From positions 1 to 46,023 of the forward strand of contig JAFYPQ010000043.1 in the NCBI GenBank assembly GCA_017559955.1: a stretch of DNA of 46,023 nucleotides. Direction: 5' to 3'. Below, in pieces: positions 40,983 through 46,023 of the stretch. The number at the start of each line of letters is the position of its first letter. Positions within the stretch are counted from its first letter, which is position 1. The notes under the pieces are model-generated. The model worked only from the letters and a program-made list of their open reading frames with translations. It made no database searches and had not been told where the DNA came from. A program made the position numbers and the translations under genes. The DNA comes from Bacteroidales bacterium (lineage in GTDB: Bacteria > Bacteroidota > Bacteroidia > Bacteroidales > G3-4614).

Positions 40983-42959
40983 CTAAATAGATGCTTCGCT
41001 GATAGGAATTTTAATACGACTCTTATTATAGACTTGATGTTGAGGAAGAGGCTCCGTGTAGCAGACGTAAGTGCCAATGCAGCGAGTGATAAGGATGTCA
41101 TCGTGATGCCCCTCCATTGCTCCATACGAGCCGTTGGGTTTTCTCTCAAAAACATCGTGTTCGTAACAAGCATCGTAATCTCGTTCAATATACCCATTCT
41201 CTCGCAACATTCTAACCTGATGTGCAATAAGCATAAGCTTGGTAGCTCGGTTCATATGAAATCCCCATCTAATACTGCTATTGCGTATCATATTTGATGA
41301 TTGTCGAGCATATAGATTTGGATAATATGACGATATTGTCTCCAAAATATACTCGGTGGAGTCGTCGTCTGTATGTTCCGTTTCAAGGGTATTGCTTTCA
41401 ATAACTAACAGAGCCTTATTGTAGTATAGAGCAATTTGAGCAGCTTTCCATGCCAAAAGGTCGTGGTCGAGATGTCCTCGCCATTGAGCCACCACCTCCG
41501 GAATTCCTCCAAACATAAGCCAATAACGGTCGAACACGGCAATAACCGAGTAGTCTGCTTTATTGCTGCGTCCTCCTATGTCAACAACGGTAACATATCT
41601 GTTTGCAAAATTATTATCTGTATCGGGTTTCTCCCAAATATTAAGCATCCCACCACATTCTTCAACAAAATTTATATTTTGCAACGCCTCTTTGCCTTTC
41701 TCGCATTTACCATAAATGTCGCCTACAAATTTTGCTTTGCAACACTCTTTGCGTAGTCTCTCTACTGCAACGTGGCTGAATACTTTCTCTCCCGAATGGT
41801 TAAAGGCCTCTATCTCGTCTGATGGATATTCTGCCATCATATCGGCGTGGTCGGAATACTCTTTGCGTTTTTGTCGGTACCATGCAATAGCTTCAAGTGT
41901 AGCCCCCTTATCCCATAAATCCCATTCATATTTCGAAAGCGATTTTGCAAACTCGTAGTGGTTGTTAATCTCTTGAGAGTATATCTCAATCTCATACCAA
42001 GGTACAAAAATAAATTTCTTATCGCTTTCGCCTTGCTTGGCTCTCATACACTCTTTATGAAAATAGTTTCCTGTTCCATTTGCAGTACTCTCCATAACAA
42101 TAACCGAAAGTGGGAGTAAAGCCACCGAACCGCAAACCGATCTAACCATTGACTCAGGAGTTTTGCGGGGAGTGGCGTGCCAAAAAGCAACTTCCGAGAG
42201 GTGGGCCATAACGGCATCTGTTCCACGAACCGACTCAGGAGTCTCTGCCGAGCTTATGGTTATTTTGCTCTTTGTTGCCGATATAATAGAAGTGTTTGCC
42301 ATTTTCTCAAATGGTTGAAATTTAATAGGCTCGTTACAATCTAAGAGCCAAGGAGGATAGTTTTCTAAAAGTTTTGCGTACATCCCTTTAATATTCAATG
42401 CTGAATCTTTCAAATGAGCACATATAACGCTGTTCCAGTTTCTTCGGTGAACCAACTGAATCCATGCCATATATATTTGTACGAGTGTAGAACCTCCCCA
42501 TTGGCGAGCTTTAAGTAATATTATACGAATAGGTTTCCCTTTTATACGCATCTCTTCCATTTCAGCCAATAATCTGCGTTGCGGACGATTGAGCTTGAAA
42601 GGAATATCTCCGTCGCCCATTTTGTTCTTTATTCGAACAAACATTACAGCCCAGAATTCAAAGTCGTACTTAATTCTGATTTTAATATAGTGTTTCCAAA
42701 CCTCGTCAATAACAATGTTTGTTGCTTTAACTTTAAGATATTTACTTGCGAAGTTTTTAATGCTTCCATACTGTTTTAAAAGAGCAACCAATTCAACCTC
42801 TTCCATCTCTTTCGGAATATATTGCAGAGGGATAGGGGAGTCAGGCAAATGAAATATTTTTCGTTCGCCGTAGCCCCCCCTTCCTATATGAGGCATATAC
42901 TCCTCATTCAACTTCGAAATGCGAGTTTTATTTTCTCTAACTACCTTTTCGATATTCAT
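40983..42959 (-). CDS. Phage terminase large subunit
   Basis: This 658-residue protein is the ATPase/nuclease that packages DNA into phage heads. The ATPase part has a Walker A-like KARQWGGST (150-158) and a Walker B-type AVMAHLSEVAF ending near 259, plus an ESTANG coupling motif. The RNase H-like nuclease has VVDIGGRSNKADYSV, LLVIESNT and the late Asp pair in GHHDDILI. It appears complete. Its last 51 codons are duplicated, diverged, at 36105. It is transcribed opposite to the phage-like genes from 43413, unusual for a packaging module. A small gene (43062) sits where a small terminase subunit could be. Confidence 0.92.
   Translation of the reverse strand: MNIEKVVRENKTRISKLNEEYMPHIGRGGYGERKIFHLPDSPIPLQYIPKEMEEVELVALLKQYGSIKNFASKYLKVKATNIVIDEVWKHYIKIRIKYDFEFWAVMFVRIKNKMGDGDIPFKLNRPQRRLLAEMEEMRIKGKPIRIILLKARQWGGSTLVQIYMAWIQLVHRRNWNSVICAHLKDSALNIKGMYAKLLENYPPWLLDCNEPIKFQPFEKMANTSIISATKSKITISSAETPESVRGTDAVMAHLSEVAFWHATPRKTPESMVRSVCGSVALLPLSVIVMESTANGTGNYFHKECMRAKQGESDKKFIFVPWYEIEIYSQEINNHYEFAKSLSKYEWDLWDKGATLEAIAWYRQKRKEYSDHADMMAEYPSDEIEAFNHSGEKVFSHVAVERLRKECCKAKFVGDIYGKCEKGKEALQNINFVEECGGMLNIWEKPDTDNNFANRYVTVVDIGGRSNKADYSVIAVFDRYWLMFGGIPEVVAQWRGHLDHDLLAWKAAQIALYYNKALLVIESNTLETEHTDDDSTEYILETISSYYPNLYARQSSNMIRNSSIRWGFHMNRATKLMLIAHQVRMLRENGYIERDYDACYEHDVFERKPNGSYGAMEGHHDDILITRCIGTYVCYTEPLPQHQVYNKSRIKIPISEASI
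41048..41082 (+). repeat. Right 35-bp direct repeat (inside the terminase gene)
   Basis: Identical to 36166-36200 and in the same reading frame of the terminase, so recombination between the copies would delete about 4.9 kb and leave an intact terminase reading frame. Confidence 0.88.
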
Positions 42960-43061
42960 AGCTGTAGCAAAGAAACACTATTTATTGATATACTCTGTGG
43001 TATAATTATAAGATAAAAAGTAAAGCTATGTGGTCAGATATACTCTTCGCTTCCGACACAT

Positions 43062-43298
43062 TTATTTGACCTCCGACAATCGTTCAAGAGTTGAAGCTAT
43101 TGCCAAAAGAGTGCGTTGCCCTTCATCTTGCGAAACATTAGAGTTTTCGTGTTTCTCTAAAATCTCAATGCATTTAATAAGGGTAACCTCGTTCGAACAT
43201 TCAGGTATTAGTTCTCGAAGACGAGAGTAGCACAACTCCAAAATCTCTCTCTTCTCTTTGCTCATTACGTTTTCTGTAACAACATTTTTCTTTCCCAT
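43062..43298 (-). CDS. Small phage-like protein, possible small terminase subunit
   Basis: This 78-residue protein looks all-helical and charged (MSKEKREILELCYSRLREL, then ECSNEVTLIKCIEILEKHE). No family recognised. It precedes the terminase gene on the same strand by 102 bases, a position where small terminase subunits often occur, but it lacks an evident helix-turn-helix. Confidence 0.55.
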   Translation of the reverse strand: MGKKNVVTENVMSKEKREILELCYSRLRELIPECSNEVTLIKCIEILEKHENSNVSQDEGQRTLLAIASTLERLSEVK

Positions 43299-43342
43299 AC
43301 TACTTCATATAAATTTAACATTCAAAGGCAAAATTATAGAGT

Positions 43343-43350
43343 GATATTTG
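43343..43350 (+). promoter_or_regulatory. Possible promoter box for the rightward phage-like genes
   Basis: GATATTTG followed by C approximates TAnnTTTG, 62 bases before the start at 43413 in the divergent region. The -33 element is unclear. Confidence 0.35.
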
Positions 43351-43412
43351 CAGTGCGATGTGATATTAATAAAAATTTAATCAATTACTAATTTAAAAAC
43401 AGATGATAGTTT

Positions 43413-43949
43413 ATGATTTTAGGAACAATATACGATGGCATTATGGCCCGTATTAATAACAGACGAGCCCGGCAACAAGAGGAGAAGGCTTTGCGAGTTT
43501 TAGATAAAGAGGAGGAGGAACTTGATAACCTTTTTAAATCGAAATATTATTCAAACTATTTGCAAAGAGCCGATGTGCAGAATATGATTACTTCTGCAAA
43601 AAATATCTTTAAAACCAATTCAGACAATTTGCGAGGTCGTGCAACAATAATGGGAGCAACCGATGAGTGGGTAGGGGCAAATCAAAAAAACAATGCAATG
43701 GCTCTTTCATCGTTATACTCCTCATTGGCAGGACAAGGTGTAAGTTGGAAAGATGGTGTTTTGAATAACTATTTAGACAGAAAGGCAAATATCAACAACA
43801 GAAGATATAATACCCTTTTTAATAGTGCAAATAATTATCAGAATTCGAGCCTCAATAGCATCTCCAATATAGGGAATAATATAAGAGGTATTGACAATGC
43901 ACTCTTAAATATAGCTGAAGGAGGTATTTCAAAAAAATTAAACTTTTAA
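43413..43949 (+). CDS. Phage-like protein of unknown function
   Basis: This 178-residue protein has no recognised family. The N-terminal 45 residues form a probable coiled coil (RRARQQEEKALRVLDKEEEE). The rest is Asn/Ser-rich with NNRRYNTLFNSANNYQNSS, a composition common in virion proteins. It is first in a rightward run of three genes (48 bases to the next, then 4), which suggests a virion or head-completion operon. The run begins opposite the terminase. Confidence 0.7.
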   Translation: MILGTIYDGIMARINNRRARQQEEKALRVLDKEEEELDNLFKSKYYSNYLQRADVQNMITSAKNIFKTNSDNLRGRATIMGATDEWVGANQKNNAMALSSLYSSLAGQGVSWKDGVLNNYLDRKANINNRRYNTLFNSANNYQNSSLNSISNIGNNIRGIDNALLNIAEGGISKKLNF

Positions 43950-43997
43950 GATGTTGCTTTTATAAATATTAAAACAACACCTAAAAACTTTGTAGTT

Positions 43998-44483
43998 ATG
44001 AAAACAGAAAAAAACACAATCATTGATTTAACCTCACAATTAGATAAAATAGCTGAAGGCAAAGGCTTCTATTCCGTTTTTACCGACGAGCAACAACGCA
44101 ATTCACGACCTTCACGTAAAGCAATCAATGGATTGAAAGAACTTTTTGTTTTACTCTATAATCCGTCAACCGAACTGCAGACAAAAGAGAAGAGTTTGAA
44201 CAGGCTATCTCAACTTGTAAAGAAAGTTCTTGTGCTTTATGAAAATTCAACTCCAAAAGATTTTTTACAAATGCTCAAAAAAAGAATTTTCAAACTTTGC
44301 GATAAGCTAAAAAGAGGAAACAGTAAAGAGTCGTACAATCCTACAATTGAAGAGTATGTGAATACAATCCCTGAATATACAGAAGAGAGATTAAGTGAAG
44401 CTCAAAAAAATGAAATTTATAACAAGCTTCTGGCGAATGGAGTTTCGCATGAAGAGGCCCTTAACGAACTTATAAAATATTAA
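43998..44483 (+). CDS. Phage-like protein of unknown function
   Basis: This 161-residue protein has no recognised family. It is helical and basic, with KEKSLNRLSQLVKKVLVLYE in the middle. The C-terminal segment (RLSEAQKNEIYNKLLANG, then VSHEEALNELIKY) resembles a short UBA-like or linker helix pair. The next gene starts 4 bases after the stop, so the two are translated together. Confidence 0.7.
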   Translation: MKTEKNTIIDLTSQLDKIAEGKGFYSVFTDEQQRNSRPSRKAINGLKELFVLLYNPSTELQTKEKSLNRLSQLVKKVLVLYENSTPKDFLQMLKKRIFKLCDKLKRGNSKESYNPTIEEYVNTIPEYTEERLSEAQKNEIYNKLLANGVSHEEALNELIKY

Positions 44484-44487
44484 TATT

Positions 44488-46023
44488 ATGCCTTATAGAA
44501 ATAGTAATTTAGCAAAAGGATATTCTTTGTTTGCAAAGAATCCATTATTTGAAACTGCAAAAAACAGCACTCTCGGAACTTTATATCAAAACCGTTACAG
44601 CCATCCTTTAAGTCGTTATGCTCAAAATAATAATGGCACAACGACTACATCAAATAATATAAACTCGGAGCAATCGGCACAACAAATTAACCCTGAAAAA
44701 GCCACAACATTTGCACAAGGGTTTGATGTGTGGAAGAGGAATTTCGCTAACGATATGAAGTATATAGGCTCTTCGTATGACAAAGAGATAGCGGGAGACA
44801 ATTATTTTAAGGAGAACATCGATTATCTTAAAAATTATTTTGGAGGAGAAATATATTCTCAGCCCGATGAAGTTATTCGTAAAAAAATAGAAAAGATAGA
44901 AGATGATAATTATCAAGTTCCATTTCCATCATTTAGTCCTACACATCAAATATCTCAAACACAAAGAGTAGATATGAAGGATGTGCATAGAAAGGAACTT
45001 TTAAAGGATCTTCTCTCTAAAAGAGAAGCTGGCTATAGCAATCAGCAGATAAAAGAATGGTTAGAAGGTCTGTACAATAAAGGGACCGAAGCCACCGTAA
45101 GCCACAATAAGGTATTGGATGAGGCAGAGAGTCTTCCTGAAACAGAAGGTTGGGGAACTGTAGGAAGTGTTGCAGGAGGAGTTCTTGAATCTCTAATTCC
45201 TGTTGCAGGAGGGGTTATAAACCCCGGATTAGGATTTGGATTAGGAGCGGCATCTCTTATAAAATCATTAACTCAGACAATAGCCAATGCACATAAAGAG
45301 ATTGATTTGTATGAGAGGAATACAAATCAATCAGTACCTAAAACATCACGAAATATGTATGTAACAGGTGTTGCCGCAACCGATTTGTTATTGACAGCCT
45401 TGATGCAGTCGCAATATTTAAAAAGCATCGACTTGCCAGTGTTAGGCTCTTTACGAAAATCGTTGTTTAAGAGACTGGTTAATAACCCGAAAGCAGTGGG
45501 CGAAGTGAGTACTTTATTGAAGGAGACGGCTAAGCAAACAGGCGGGTTGGCATTAAAACAGAGTGGTGCATCTGCAGCCTCATCTGCGTCTCGAAATATG
45601 TTAAGTATGGTGTATAAAAACCCCGAACACTATCCTCAATTAAATGAGATAGTTCAGGATGCAGCACACGAGGCAATTGTTGGTGCAGGAAGCGGATTTG
45701 TTACAGGAGGAATATCAAGTGGGTTGGGAGTATTAGCTCGCCCGCAAGGACGTAGCGGATTACAACAGTCAGGCAAACATTCATATACGTCAAAAGATGT
45801 ACCACTTCCCGAGTTAGACGGATTAACAAGACAAGGATGGAGAGACAGAGAAAACAAGATACAGCAAATCATAAAAGATAATTATATCGGTCGTCGTTCC
45901 GCACAGCCCGAAAGCAGTATGCCACCCCTTTACAGATTGCAGTTACCCGATGAGCGACCAATTGTCGATTTAGGCAATATGACTCTTATGGAGTATAACG
46001 CATTGTCTCCACAATTGCGAGCC
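44488..46023 (+). CDS. Large phage-like protein (N-terminal 512 residues; continues past the window)
   Basis: ATG at 44488 opens a frame that stays open to the last base. The start MPYRNSNLAKGYSLFAKNP fits the 4-base gap after the preceding stop. The sequence is Asn/Gln/Ser-rich at first. It then has a Gly-rich hydrophobic stretch (about 230-270: GSVAGGVLESLIPVAGG ... GLGFGLGAASLI) and a second one near 395-415 (AIVGAGSGFVTGGISSGLG). Long proteins with membrane-active Gly-rich segments occur among phage internal or ejection proteins; that is a guess from composition and context. Confidence 0.75.
   Translation, partial: MPYRNSNLAKGYSLFAKNPLFETAKNSTLGTLYQNRYSHPLSRYAQNNNGTTTTSNNINSEQSAQQINPEKATTFAQGFDVWKRNFANDMKYIGSSYDKEIAGDNYFKENIDYLKNYFGGEIYSQPDEVIRKKIEKIEDDNYQVPFPSFSPTHQISQTQRVDMKDVHRKELLKDLLSKREAGYSNQQIKEWLEGLYNKGTEATVSHNKVLDEAESLPETEGWGTVGSVAGGVLESLIPVAGGVINPGLGFGLGAASLIKSLTQTIANAHKEIDLYERNTNQSVPKTSRNMYVTGVAATDLLLTALMQSQYLKSIDLPVLGSLRKSLFKRLVNNPKAVGEVSTLLKETAKQTGGLALKQSGASAASSASRNMLSMVYKNPEHYPQLNEIVQDAAHEAIVGAGSGFVTGGISSGLGVLARPQGRSGLQQSGKHSYTSKDVPLPELDGLTRQGWRDRENKIQQIIKDNYIGRRSAQPESSMPPLYRLQLPDERPIVDLGNMTLMEYNALSPQLRA

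Overview
The window is a stretch of a Bacteroidales chromosome. Promoters follow the Bacteroidetes pattern (TTTG, about 19-22 bases, then TAnnTTTG). Gene orders are typical of the group: rplM-rpsI, rpsB-tsf, yceD-rpmF-fabH and thrA / apgM-type homoserine kinase / thrC. Two secreted proteins end in type IX secretion (T9SS) sorting domains. DNA is A+T-rich, and ribosomal and core genes are intact. I cannot name the genus.

Layout. 1-344: end of an rRNA operon (23S 3' end, 5S, terminator). 556-4893: an InlB-repeat/FISUMP-type lipoprotein convergent with a large secreted glycoside-hydrolase-like protein. 5012-6436: a tyrosine recombinase gene bracketed by perfect 20-bp inverted repeats. 6470-9468: rplM-rpsI and rpsB-tsf. 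9576-15186: a sensor kinase, yceD-rpmF-fabH, and the GTPases era and der. 15359-19900: a 1513-residue surface protein built from F5/8-type and InlB-type modules. 20309-27549: an NhaD antiporter with a C-terminal META domain, then the threonine operon. 27705-35370: ZIP transporter, VanZ-like protein, dgt, hflX, queH and a GH3/beta-lactamase fusion. 35648-36058: rplS and its terminator.

From about 36.1 kb to the right edge the sequence is accessory. It holds a minus-strand cluster of a radical SAM/SPASM enzyme, a protein that has lost its N-terminal membrane helix to an amber stop, a 61-residue peptide with an aromatic/acidic tail, and two small exported proteins. Upstream lies a 187-bp segment with perfect 16-bp inverted repeats around a Bacteroidetes-type promoter, and next to it a tyrosine recombinase gene. 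The simplest reading is a phase-variable (invertible-promoter) switch, drawn here with the promoter facing away from the cluster (OFF). The cargo is bracketed by two copies of a terminase 3' end. One is a 50-codon fragment next to rplS, the other is the end of an intact phage terminase gene. Phage-like genes continue past the right edge.

Two dispersed intergenic repeat families occur among the core genes. One is a two-hairpin element, three copies, whose stems change by compensating substitutions. The other is a 7-base periodic repeat (TAGTTGT/TAGTTTT) with small G+C-rich palindromic inserts.
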